DNA of 64,000 nucleotides from assembly GCA_963817025.1 (NCBI GenBank), contig CAWFML010000004.1, forward strand, positions 868,001 to 932,000. Reading direction: 5' to 3'. Of this stretch, positions 41,184 through 50,200 are shown one piece after another. The notes under the pieces were generated by a model. That model did no database searches, was not told the DNA's origin, and saw only the letters and a list, made by a program, of their open reading frames with translations. The position numbers and the translations under genes are program-made. The first letter of the stretch is position 1. Every line of letters begins with the position of its first letter. This DNA is from JACMLC01 sp963817025. Its GTDB lineage: Bacteria > Acidobacteriota > Blastocatellia > Pyrinomonadales > Pyrinomonadaceae.

Positions 41184-42218
41184 TCACGGATTCGTCCCCA
41201 TCAGCATCAATCCCATCGTTTCGTCAAACCCGAACATCAGGTTCATATTCTGCACGGCCTGACCGGCTGCGCCTTTGACCAGATTGTCAATCGCGGAAAA
41301 AATGACAAGCTGCCGCCCGCGCGCGGCGAAACCGATGTCGCAGAAGTTAGTCGTCTTGACCCAGTTGATGTCCGGCGAGTTCTGGACCAGACGAACGAAG
41401 AATGAGTCCTGATAAAAATCCGCGTAGAGCGCGCGGGCATAACTTTCTGTCATCTCGTTGGTCGTCTCCGCATAGACGGTTGCAAAAATGCCGCGCGCGA
41501 CGGGGAGCGAATGCGTCATAAAAACAAGCTCGCTCGTCCAGTCGCCCGAAAGCGACTGTAACTCCTGCTCTATCTCCGGCACGTGTTGATGCTGGAAAGG
41601 TTTGTAAGCGTAGAACGAGTTCATGCGTTGCGGGTGATGCGTGTTCGCAGCAGCCTTCGCGCCTGAACCGGACGAGCCTGTCTTGGCATCAACTATGACG
41701 CGACCGCTCAGAAAATTATTTGCTACCAGCGGCGCGAGTCCCAACAGCGTCGCCGTCGCAAAGCATCCGGGATTGGCGACCAGACGCGCTTTCCGAATCG
41801 CCTCGCGGTTTGTCTCCGTCAGGCCATAAACGAATGCCGTCTGGCTTTGCATCGCTGTGTGCTCGCGCCCGTAATGTCGCTCAAAAACCGCGCCATCACG
41901 CAGGCGAAAGTCGCCCGACAAATCAATCACCTTCACGCTTTCAGGCACAAATGGCGCGACCTCCATCGCCTGCCCGTGCGGGAGCGCGAGAAAGAGACAA
42001 TCAAGCTGGCCCAGCTCCGCCAAATCTTCCGGCGCGCGTGTAAAGCTCAGGTTCGTCAGCCCGTAAAGATTGCGATGCACATCCGGGACAGCTTTGCCCG
42101 CATGCTCGTTTGCAGTGACCAGCACAACCTCGACAGCAGGATGCGGCAGCAGCAGGCGCATGAGTTCCGCGCCGCCGTAACCTGAGCCACCGAAAATGCC
42201 AACTTGAATCTTTTCCAT
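41184..42218 (-). CDS. argC: N-acetyl-gamma-glutamyl-phosphate reductase
   Basis: It reduces acetylglutamyl phosphate with NADPH, the third arginine step. IFGGSGYGGAELMRLLLPHP is the NADP Rossmann motif, VANPGCFATA carries the catalytic Cys (about 145), and HHPQRMNSFYAYKPFQHQHVPEIEQEL and SLPVARGIFATVYAE are standard, with the His of the dyad in the former region. I start at ATG 42218 (MEKIQVGIFGG); the frame is open 26 codons further, but that part is repeat DNA. No ribosome site stands before the ATG. The 344-residue length is normal. Confidence 0.95.
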   Translation of the reverse strand: MEKIQVGIFGGSGYGGAELMRLLLPHPAVEVVLVTANEHAGKAVPDVHRNLYGLTNLSFTRAPEDLAELGQLDCLFLALPHGQAMEVAPFVPESVKVIDLSGDFRLRDGAVFERHYGREHTAMQSQTAFVYGLTETNREAIRKARLVANPGCFATATLLGLAPLVANNFLSGRVIVDAKTGSSGSGAKAAANTHHPQRMNSFYAYKPFQHQHVPEIEQELQSLSGDWTSELVFMTHSLPVARGIFATVYAETTNEMTESYARALYADFYQDSFFVRLVQNSPDINWVKTTNFCDIGFAARGRQLVIFSAIDNLVKGAAGQAVQNMNLMFGFDETMGLMLMGTNP

Positions 42219-42240
42219 CTCAATAAAATTAACAGGAAAT

Positions 42241-42418
42241 GAAAAGCAAGGATGAAGGCGGAAGGATGAAGGATGAAAGAAGTGCTGTTCAAACATGAGC
42301 AGCCATCTGCGATAGCACTCTCTTCATCATTTGCAATAGCTCTCTCTTCATGCTTTATCCCTCACGTTTAAGAGTCACACTTTCATCCTTCCGCCTTCAT
42401 CCTTCCACCTTGCTTTTC
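42241..42418. repeat. Word hairpin, GGATGAAGGC class, copy 2, overlapping a gene end
   Basis: The left arm 42241-42277 iterates AAGGATGAAGGCGGAAGGAT, and the right arm 42381-42418 is its complement, TTTCATCCTTCCGCCTTCAT and onward. Between the arms are three similar A/G- and T/C-rich segments. The right arm supplies the last codons and the stop of the upstream gene (42383-43477). Confidence 0.8.
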
Positions 42419-43477
42419 TTGTGCCAGCTTCCCTTGAACTATCTCAAACAGCCGCGCCCCGTTCCTTCGCGCATTGCCAGCGGGGACGCCGAACTCAAGC
42501 TCTATATAATCCTCTCCCATCTGCGAATCCGTGACAGAGCCTGCAATCAGATCAATCTCCAGCCCGCGCCTGCGAAAGAGTTCGATGCCACCCCACGCGC
42601 CGACGTAATCCGAAGCGCAAAAGACGAGCGCGGCTGTAGCTGCGCGCAGCTCTTCATCATCAAAGACGGAATCAACGGAGTAGCCGCCGAGAATGCCGTC
42701 GCCAAGCTCTATCACAATCAAGTCCGGCGCGCTTTCGTTGAGTTGTCCGATGATGGCCTTTGCCAAAGGCGCAAGCTCGCCCACTCCGACCGTCGAAGGC
42801 AGGCCGCAGTCCAAGAAGCTTGCGGTCGCCACAGCCCCGTGATCCGCCATGTTGAGCGTGTCGCGCAGGCAGGCGACGCCGGACAGTTTTGCCGCCGCCA
42901 CCTTGAGACCCGCGCGCGTCGCGCGTTTAATCAACTCGGTCGCAGCATAAGTCTTGCCGCTGTTCATGCATGTCCCCGCAACCAGCACGAGCGGCGCACT
43001 CTGGCCCAACGTCTCACAGGGCTTGAGCGCGCCGTCCGCTATGTTCAGGACGCGCCCGTCTTCATCGCATGCCATGCCGATGACTTCGACGCTGATGGCA
43101 TCCGTGAGGCTCGAATGATGTCCGGTGCAGAGGCCAATCACGCCGCCCATGTTGAGCAAGTGCAAGGTGTCTCCAGCCTTCACGCTCTGCGGCACATCGC
43201 CGACAAAACCTTTTAAGGCGCGGCGTCTGCCAAGCACGCCCACCAGCACGTCGCCCGGATTAATCTTCGCCAATCTTCCGGTCGGCAACTCCAACTGGTT
43301 GTAAGTTGCGCTGTCGGTCAAAGCGCGCACTACGACCACATCGCCCGCACTCGCAGCCTCGCACTCGCAGACCACAGCCAAAGTTTTCTGCAAACCGAGC
43401 GGCGAGGCGGCGGAGCCAAGCTTGTCCGCTTCGACCACGCTGATAGAAATATTTGACTCAACACAAATGCTTTTCAT
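42383..43477 (-). CDS. P-loop protein of DUF1611-like type embedded in the arginine cluster (364 aa)
   Basis: The first 140 residues are beta-rich (LAKINPGDVLVGVLGRRRAL, then GLCTG). From about 155 a P-loop NTPase domain starts: LVLVAGTCMNSGKTYAATELIKRA has the G-x4-G-K-T Walker A, followed by KLSGVACL and PDLIVIELGDGILGGYSV as a Walker B-like strand. It resembles DUF1611/MobB-like P-loop proteins, whose reaction is unknown to me. It lies between argG and argC on the same strand, so a link to arginine or polyamine metabolism is inferred. The last residues (QGGRMKAEG) and the stop are encoded by a word hairpin, so the original end was probably lost. Confidence 0.7.
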   Translation of the reverse strand: MKSICVESNISISVVEADKLGSAASPLGLQKTLAVVCECEAASAGDVVVVRALTDSATYNQLELPTGRLAKINPGDVLVGVLGRRRALKGFVGDVPQSVKAGDTLHLLNMGGVIGLCTGHHSSLTDAISVEVIGMACDEDGRVLNIADGALKPCETLGQSAPLVLVAGTCMNSGKTYAATELIKRATRAGLKVAAAKLSGVACLRDTLNMADHGAVATASFLDCGLPSTVGVGELAPLAKAIIGQLNESAPDLIVIELGDGILGGYSVDSVFDDEELRAATAALVFCASDYVGAWGGIELFRRRGLEIDLIAGSVTDSQMGEDYIELEFGVPAGNARRNGARLFEIVQGKLAQEKQGGRMKAEG

Positions 43478-43510
43478 GGTTAGCCTTTCCTTCGTCTCTG
43501 CGCTTAATTT

Positions 43511-44713
43511 TCAACTCGTCAACCCACGCAACCGCAGGCGGAGCGCATTGAGCTTGATAAAGCCCTCTGCGTCGCGCTGGTTGTAAATATCATCGGCCTC
43601 AAAGGTCGCCAGCTTTTCGTTGTAGAGCGAGCGCGCGGCGCGGCGGCCCGCGACTATCGCATTGCCTTTATAAAGCTTGAGCCGCACGTCGCCTGTCACA
43701 TCTGCCTGCATCTCGTCAAGCATGCGCCTCATCAACTCAAACTCCGGCGCGAACCAGAAGCCGTAATAAATGCTTTCGGCAAACCGGACGCCGAGCGAGT
43801 CGCGCAGCCGCACAACCTCTCTATCAAGCGTGATGGATTCCAGCGCGCGATGCGCCGCCTGTAGAATCGTCACCCCCGGCGTCTCATACACGCCGCGCGA
43901 TTTCATCCCGACGAAACGATTCTCAACCAGATCAACGCGCCCGATGCCGTGCTTGCCTCCGAGCTGGTTTAAAGTTTCGAGCAAGGCCACCGCGCCCAGA
44001 TGCTGATTGTTGATAGCGACAGGCACGCCGTGCTCAAACGCAATCTCTACATATTCCGCTTCCGCCGGAGCCTCTTCCGGCGATTTCGTCATCTGAAAAA
44101 TATCCTCAGGAGCTTCGGCCCAGGGGTCTTCCAGAATGCCGCCCTCATAAGAAACATGCATCAGATTGCGATCCGTCGAATAAGGCTTTGAGTGCGTCGC
44201 CGTCACAGAGATGTCGTGCCGCTCTGCATAATCAATCAAATCCGTGCGCCCCTTAAATTCCCACTCGCGCCACGGCGCAACGACCTTGATATTCGGCTCA
44301 AGCGCATAGTAGGTCAGCTCAAATCGAACCTGATCGTTGCCCTTGCCGGTCGCGCCGTGGGCCACAGCGTCCGCTCCCTCCATGCGCGCAATCTCTATCT
44401 GCCTCTTGGCGATGACAGGGCGCGCCAGAGAAGTTCCCAGGAGGTACACGCCCTCGTAAACAGCATTGGCTTGAACGGCAGTCCAGACGTAATCCGTGAC
44501 AAACTCCTGCCGCAAATCTTCCACATACAGCTTGGACGCGCCCGTCTCGCGCGCCTTCACATCGAGGCCCGTCAACTCTTCGCCCTGCCCCACGTTCGCG
44601 CAATAACATACGACCTCGCAGCCGTACTGCTCCTTCAGCCAATGCAGCATGACGGACGTATCAAGGCCGCCCGAATAAGCTAAAACTATTTTCTTGATCT
44701 TTTTCTCAGTCAT
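43511..44713 (-). CDS. argG: Argininosuccinate synthase
   Basis: It joins citrulline and aspartate using ATP. The N-terminal PP-loop is IVLAYSGGLDTSVMLHWLKEQYG. GATGKGNDQVRFELTYYALEP, the citrulline/aspartate-binding stretch, and VENRFVGMKSRGVYETPGVTIL are diagnostic. The 400-residue length is normal. I start at ATG 44713 (MTEKKIKKIV); the frame runs 29 codons upstream through a word hairpin. No Shine-Dalgarno precedes the ATG: the hairpin arm (CAAAGAACAAAGCACA) ends directly on the start codon. It lies downstream of argR and is probably cotranscribed with it. Confidence 0.97.
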   Translation of the reverse strand: MTEKKIKKIVLAYSGGLDTSVMLHWLKEQYGCEVVCYCANVGQGEELTGLDVKARETGASKLYVEDLRQEFVTDYVWTAVQANAVYEGVYLLGTSLARPVIAKRQIEIARMEGADAVAHGATGKGNDQVRFELTYYALEPNIKVVAPWREWEFKGRTDLIDYAERHDISVTATHSKPYSTDRNLMHVSYEGGILEDPWAEAPEDIFQMTKSPEEAPAEAEYVEIAFEHGVPVAINNQHLGAVALLETLNQLGGKHGIGRVDLVENRFVGMKSRGVYETPGVTILQAAHRALESITLDREVVRLRDSLGVRFAESIYYGFWFAPEFELMRRMLDEMQADVTGDVRLKLYKGNAIVAGRRAARSLYNEKLATFEADDIYNQRDAEGFIKLNALRLRLRGLTS

Positions 44714-44818
44714 TGTGCTTTGTTCTTTGTGACTTGTTCTTTGTGCTTTGTCCTTCGGCAAGGCGACCAAAATTGCGGCCTTTCGCATGCAAGAAAACAA
44801 AGCACAAAATACAAAACT
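44714..44818. repeat. Word hairpin, CAAAGCA/CAAAGAAC class, copy 2
   Basis: The left part 44714-44752 iterates TTGTGCTTTG/TTCTTTGTG. The right part, 44796-44818, AACAAAGCACAAAATACAAA, is the complement. It fills the argR-argG gap entirely, from the base before the argG ATG to the argR stop. Confidence 0.8.
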
Positions 44819-45235
44819 CTAATCAAACATCTCCCAGATTTTTTTGATGGCCGCGCGCTGCGCCTTGCGCTCGCTGACGGCGATAAAAATCGTATCGTCG
44901 CCTGCCAGCGTGCCGACAACTTCCGGCAACGCTGCGCGGTCTATCTCGACTGCCAGCGCGGAGGCCAGTCCCGGTTCGCACTTTGCGACGACGAGCGCGT
45001 CACCTGCCGCCTCCAAACTTAATAAGCCATGCGCGGCTGCTCCCTGCGGAGACTGCGGCAAGGTGTAAAAGCCGTGCTGCTTGACTATCCCCAGCTCTAT
45101 CAGGTCGCGCGAGACGCTGGATTGCGTGGCGACGACTCCGGCGCGCTCCAGTTGAGCCGCCAGTTCTTCCTGTTTGCCGATTCGCTTAGCGCGAATCAAG
45201 CTCAAAATCTTTTTCTGTCGTGTCTCTTTCTGCAT
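44819..45235 (-). CDS. argR: Arginine repressor ArgR
   Basis: A hexameric DNA-binding regulator of arginine genes. The N-terminal winged helix (RQKKILSLIRAKRIGKQEELAAQL, then GVVATQSSVSRDLIELGIVK) has the S-x-S-R-D-L-x-E-L-G-I-V-K recognition helix. The C-terminal arginine-binding/oligomerisation part contains VVAKCEPGLASALAVEIDR and EVVGTLAGDDTIFIAV with the G-T-x-A-G-D-D-T signature. The ATG at 45235 begins MQKETRQKKI; a longer frame to 45310 is rejected because it covers the operator region. At 138 residues it is slightly short of typical (150). Confidence 0.95.
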   Translation of the reverse strand: MQKETRQKKILSLIRAKRIGKQEELAAQLERAGVVATQSSVSRDLIELGIVKQHGFYTLPQSPQGAAAHGLLSLEAAGDALVVAKCEPGLASALAVEIDRAALPEVVGTLAGDDTIFIAVSERKAQRAAIKKIWEMFD

Positions 45236-45243
45236 CTCTCTTT

Positions 45244-45305
45244 TTATGCAAATTTTTTGCATAATGTTTGCATAGATGCATAAACTAGCAAAATGGGTGC
45301 ATAAT
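45244..45305. promoter_or_regulatory. Putative ARG-box cluster between argR and argH
   Basis: Three TGCAT-type sites: TTATGCAAA-TTT-TTTGCATAA (45244-45264, a perfect 9-3-9 inverted repeat), TTTGCATAGATGCATAAA (45267-45284) and GTGCATAAT (45297-45305). The spacing of about 21-23 bases between centres suits adjacent repressor sites. It lies just upstream of argR, so autoregulation is likely, and 170 bases from argH. Confidence 0.6.
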
Positions 45306-45367
45306 GTCAAAAGAATCCGGACTGCTTTCCCGGCAAGGCGCGCTACAATACGGAAAGCCGGAGATTA

Positions 45368-45438
45368 GCCGCAGAGACATAGAGTAAATAAAAATAGCTT
45401 TGCCTTGCTTTCTTGATTCTTCTCTGTGCCTCTGTGGC
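45368..45438. repeat. Word hairpin, CACAGAG class, copy 2
   Basis: GCCGCAGAGACATAGAG (45368-45384) pairs at 14 of 17 positions with CTCTGTGCCTCTGTGGC (45422-45438). It sits in the leader region of argH. Confidence 0.65.
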
Positions 45439-45475
45439 AAATTTTGAAATGCTCTCTTAAATTACGGAGGTCAGG

Positions 45476-46873
45476 ATGGACGGGTCGAAAAATTTGTGGG
45501 GCGGTCGTTTCACGGGGAAGGCCGACGAGAAGTTTTCAGAGTTTAATCGCTCGTTCGGCTTTGACCGCAAGCTGCTGGCGGCTGATGTGCGCGCAAGTCT
45601 GGCGCACTGCGAAGGGTTGCGCGGGGCGGGCGTGCTCTCCACATCGGAAGCAGAGTTAATCAAAAGCGGACTCGACACGATTCTCAAGCGCGCGGCTGCG
45701 GGCGCAAGCTATTTTGACGAGCTGGATTCGGAGGATGTCCACTCGTTTATAGAGGCGCGGCTGGTGCAGTTGATCGGCGACGCAGGGCGCAAGCTACACA
45801 CTGGCCGGAGTCGTAACGATCAGGTGGCGACGGCTTTTCGTCTCTGGCTGCGTGATGAAGTGGATGCTATTTCGCGTTTCGTCATTAAAGCTCAGGAGGC
45901 ATTTCTCGATCTGGCGGAACGGCACAGCGCGGCGGTGCTGCCGGGCTACACGCACCTGCAACGCGCGCAGCCGGTGCTCTGGGCGCACTGGTGTCTGGCT
46001 TATTTCGAGATGCTCCGGCGCGACCGCGAACGGCTCACAGAGTTGCGCCGTCGCGTCAACGTGATGCCGCTCGGTGCGGCTGCGCTGGCTGGCACTTCTT
46101 ATCCGGTAGACCGTGAGGCGGTCGCGCGCGAGCTTGGCTTTGAAAGCATCGCGCGTAACAGTCTGGATGCCGTGAGCGACAGAGACTTCTGTATAGAGTT
46201 TGCCTCTGCGGCCTCACTCGTCATGATGCACCTGTCGCGGCTGGCCGAAGATATTATTATTTATTCGTCGGCGGAGTTTGGTTTTCTTGAATTGAGCGAT
46301 GCGGTGGCGACCGGCTCAAGTTTGATGCCGCAGAAAAAGAATCCTGACTCGATGGAGTTGGTGCGCGGCAAGGCTGGCCGCGTCTTCGGTCACACGTTTG
46401 CGCTGCTCTCCATGATGAAGGGGTTGCCGCTCGCTTATAACAAGGACATGCAGGAAGACAAAGAGGCCGTCTTTGATACTGCGTTGACCGTCAGCGCATC
46501 GCTTCAGGTGACGGCGACTGTCCTCTGTAATGTGCGCGTGCGCGAGGAGCGCGCGCGCGAGGCCGCGTTGCGCGGATTTATGAATGCGACCGAGCTGGCT
46601 GATTATCTGGCGCGCAAGGGCATGCCGTTTCGTGAAGCGCATGATGTGGTCGGGCGCGTGGTGCTCTCTGCCATTGAGGGCGGAGTAGAACTGCATGAGT
46701 TGTCGCTTGAAGATTTACGCGCGTTTTCATCTTTGATTGCAGAGGATGTGTTCGCCGCGCTCTCGCTGGAACAGACGCTGGCGACGAAATCCCAGACGGG
46801 CGGCACATCGCCCGCGCGCGTAGCGGAAGCTCTGGCCGCCGCGCGCATGTCACTCGCCGCAGGCCATGATTAA
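45476..46873 (+). CDS. argH: Argininosuccinate lyase
   Basis: It splits argininosuccinate into arginine and fumarate. DGSKNLWGGRF opens the protein. DVHSFIEARLVQLIG, HTGRSRNDQVATAFRLWLRD, LPGYTHLQRAQPVLWAHWCLAYFEML and the fumarase/aspartase signature GSSLMPQKKNPDSMELVRGK (catalytic Ser loop) are all present. The length (465) is normal. GGAGG lies five bases before ATG. It is transcribed divergently from argR-argG across a region with ARG-box-like sites. Confidence 0.98.
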   Translation: MDGSKNLWGGRFTGKADEKFSEFNRSFGFDRKLLAADVRASLAHCEGLRGAGVLSTSEAELIKSGLDTILKRAAAGASYFDELDSEDVHSFIEARLVQLIGDAGRKLHTGRSRNDQVATAFRLWLRDEVDAISRFVIKAQEAFLDLAERHSAAVLPGYTHLQRAQPVLWAHWCLAYFEMLRRDRERLTELRRRVNVMPLGAAALAGTSYPVDREAVARELGFESIARNSLDAVSDRDFCIEFASAASLVMMHLSRLAEDIIIYSSAEFGFLELSDAVATGSSLMPQKKNPDSMELVRGKAGRVFGHTFALLSMMKGLPLAYNKDMQEDKEAVFDTALTVSASLQVTATVLCNVRVREERAREAALRGFMNATELADYLARKGMPFREAHDVVGRVVLSAIEGGVELHELSLEDLRAFSSLIAEDVFAALSLEQTLATKSQTGGTSPARVAEALAAARMSLAAGHD

Positions 46874-47231
46874 AAGAAGCGGATGCCTGTAATCAAGGTC
46901 TCTTTCTTAAAAAGCGAACGAGCCACAAAAGCGCCATTAAGAAGCTGTTTGAAAAGTCTGTGAAAGCCCTGTAAGGGGCGCAATGTAATAGCCTGTGGCA
47001 ACGCCACAGGTCAACACGCCCCTTTTAATAACATGGCCCGGCAAGGTTGTGCGGTTGACTGGCTACGGGTTTTGTTTTATGTTTCTGCCCGCTTGATGCA
47101 CAGTCCGAAACCCTTTGCGGGCAAGGTTAAAAGTTAAGTGCAGCCAGGCCGGTTTGAATCCCCTGCTGTCAAACGCAAGACAGCCATTTTTATCCACCTT
47201 CACTAGAACTTTCGACTTAAAGGAAAAGCAC
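46874..47231. other. Gene-free spacer with a nested hairpin
   Basis: It contains one nested hairpin: an outer stem AAGGGGCG (46973-46980) with CGCCCCTT (47017-47024), and an inner stem CCTGTGG (46992-46998) with CCACAGG (47004-47010). The TTTTAATA after it makes it a possible argH terminator. No ORF is supported; the protease gene starts at 47232 with AAAGG about nine bases before ATG. Confidence 0.6.
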
Positions 47232-50200
47232 ATGCCTATATCTTTTGCTCGTCGCGGCTGGCTCGCAGTCCTTTTGATGACACTGCTTGTCGCCAGTGCG
47301 CTGCCTTTCACTTCTACCGCTTCAAAATCTTCCGGGCTGGTTGTTGGAAGAATTAACGATGAATATTCACTGAGCGCAAACGGCCTCGGCACGTTTCATC
47401 GCACATCGCGCAGGATTGAGAACGCGCGCCTGCTTGACTTGCCGGACTCGACTGCACAGGTCGCTCTCTGGGAAGAGCAGCGCACAGATGGAAGCAAAGC
47501 TTCGTTTTATGCCATCAGTCTTGACGGGCGCACAATGGCGACGGCGCAGGAAACGTCTTATGACATCCTGCTGCGCTATGCCAAGTTTGATCCGGCGACG
47601 CAGCGTCCGGCGGTTCCCGAAAATCTCAAGGCGAGCGCGCCCGCAGCAGACAGCGTGTATATCGTGCAGTTTGTCGCGCAGCCGCTCGAAGAGTTTCGCA
47701 AAGCTGTGGAAACGCGCGGCGGAACGATACACCAGTTTCTCGCCAACCATTCTTATCTGGTGAAGATGAGCGCGCAGACGCGCGTAGCGGTCGAGGCTCT
47801 GCCGTTCGTGCGCTGGGTCGGAGAGTATCAGCCCGCTTATCGTCTCGAAGAATTTCTGCTCGAACGCCTGAGCGAAGGCGGCTCAACGCTGCCGACGATG
47901 CGCTATAACATCATGCTCTTAGAGCGCGGCGCGGCCAAACAGAATACGGTCGCGGGGCGCATCAGCGCGATGGGCGGCAAAACTGACCTGACGATTCCCG
48001 AAGGCTTTCGCATGGAAGCGACGCTCTCGGCCAGCCAGTTGCTCGAAGTCGTGCAGATGAATGAAGTGCTATTCATAGACCGCTGGAGCGCGCCCGAAAC
48101 GGACATGGACGTTGTGAGAAATACCGGCGGCGCAAACTTTATCGAGACGACGCTCGGCTATACCGGTCAGGGCGTGCGCGCAGAGGTGATGGATGGCAAC
48201 TTCCTGGACACGCATGCGGACTTTCAGCTTGCGCCCGCGACGATGTTTCATGGCGGTCGTTCAGGCGATCCGAGCCACGGCACGAGCACGTTCGGCATCG
48301 TCTTTGGCAACGGCGCGACCCTCCCTGCCGGTCGCGGCATGATTCCCAACGCGCAAAAGATTTTTTCTTCCTACCTCAGCCTGACCAATCGTTACACGCA
48401 TACGCAGGAGATGAAAGAAGCTCCCTATAATGCCGTGTTCCAGTCAAATAGCTGGGGCAATGCTCAGGTCACGCAGTACACCACGCTCTCTGCGGAGATG
48501 GATGACATCCTGTTTCAGAAAGACTTTACGATTCTGCAATCGCAGAGCAATACGGGCAGCCAGCTTTCGCGCCCGGAGGCGTGGGCCAAGAACATCGTTT
48601 CGATTGGCGGAGTTCGACATTTCAATACTGCGTCCGAGACCGATGACACGACCAGCGGCGCGAGCTTTGGCCCGGCGACAGACGGGCGCATCAAGCCCGA
48701 TCTGGCTCATTATTATGATCTGGTCTTTACGCCGACCAGCACCACCACCACCAGTTACACAAACTTTAGCGGAACCAGCGCGGCCACGCCGATTGTCGCC
48801 GGACACTTCGGCATCTTCTTCCAGATGTGGCACAACGGCATCTTCGGCAATACGCACGGCGCGACAGTCTTCGACAGCCGCCCGCACATGACCACCACTA
48901 AGGCGATTATGATTAACACTGCGCACCAGTGGGCCGCCACGGGAGCGGGCGCAGGATTGACGCGCGTCAGGCAGGGATGGGGCAGGCCCGACCTGCAAAA
49001 TCTCTACGACCTGCGCAACAAGATGGTCGTTATTGACGAAAACGACGTGCTCACAAATCTCGGCAGCAAGAGCTATGCGTTGACAGTGCCTGCGGGCAGC
49101 ACGACGCCCTTCAAGGCGACGATGGTTTTTGCAGACCCGATGGGCAACCCCGCTTCGGCACAGCACCGCATCAACGATGTGTCGCTGAAGGTGACTGCGC
49201 CGAACGGCGACATCTACTGGGGCAACAACGGATTGTCGGGCACAGGACAGTGGTCTACTTCAGGCGGCGTCGCCAACACGATAGATACTGTCGAGAACGT
49301 CTACATACAGAATCCTGCGGCGGGCACATGGACGGTTGAAGTGATTGCCAGCCAGGTGGTTCAGGACGGCCACACGGAAACGCCTGCGATGGATGTCGAC
49401 TATGCGCTGGTCGTGACGGGCGTCAATCGTGTGGGGCGCAAGACGCCTTTTGATTTTGACGGCGACGGCAAGACGGATGTCTCTGTCTTTCGTCCCGGCA
49501 CCTCCGACTGGCATATCCTGCAAAGCTCGAATAACTCTTTGAGGTCTCAGAACTGGGGACTCTCTTCAGACCGCATCGTGCCTGCGGATTATGACGGCGA
49601 CAGGCGCACGGACATCGCAGTCTTTCGTCCTTCGACCGGCGCGTGGTTTGTCTACAGGAGTTCGGACAATACTGTCGTCTCGCAAGTCTGGGGCACAAAC
49701 GGCGATATACCGATGCCTGCGGATTACGATGGCGACAGCAAAGCTGATTTCACAGTCTTCCGTCCATCAAGCGGCAGTTGGTATGTCCTTCAAAGCTCTA
49801 CCAATACTTTGAGAGGACTAGCTTTTGGACAGAACGGAGACGTGCCAGTGGCAGGAGATTACGACGGCGACGCGAAGGTGGACATTGCGGTCTATCGCCC
49901 GGGAACCAGCGTCTGGTATGTCTTTCAAAGCACAGACAACACAACCATCACGCAGCCTTACGGGACGAGCGGCGATAAGCCTGTTCCGGCAGACTATAAC
50001 GCGGACGGCAAGACGGACTTTGCAGTCTACCGTCCAAGCATCAACACCTGGTTTACCTCTATGAATCCCGCAACCAACTTCGGTGCGGTGCAGTGGGGCC
50101 AGTCCGGCGACGTTCTCGTGCCGGGTGATTACGACGGCGATGGTCAGGCGGATGTAGCCGTCTTTAGACCGAGCGTCAATAGCTGGTACATACGTCAAAG

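Noticed and set aside
44714..44800. N-terminal extension of argG
   Set aside because: The in-frame upstream codons are repeat DNA; family members start at MTEKKIKKIV-like residues with the PP-loop near residue 10.
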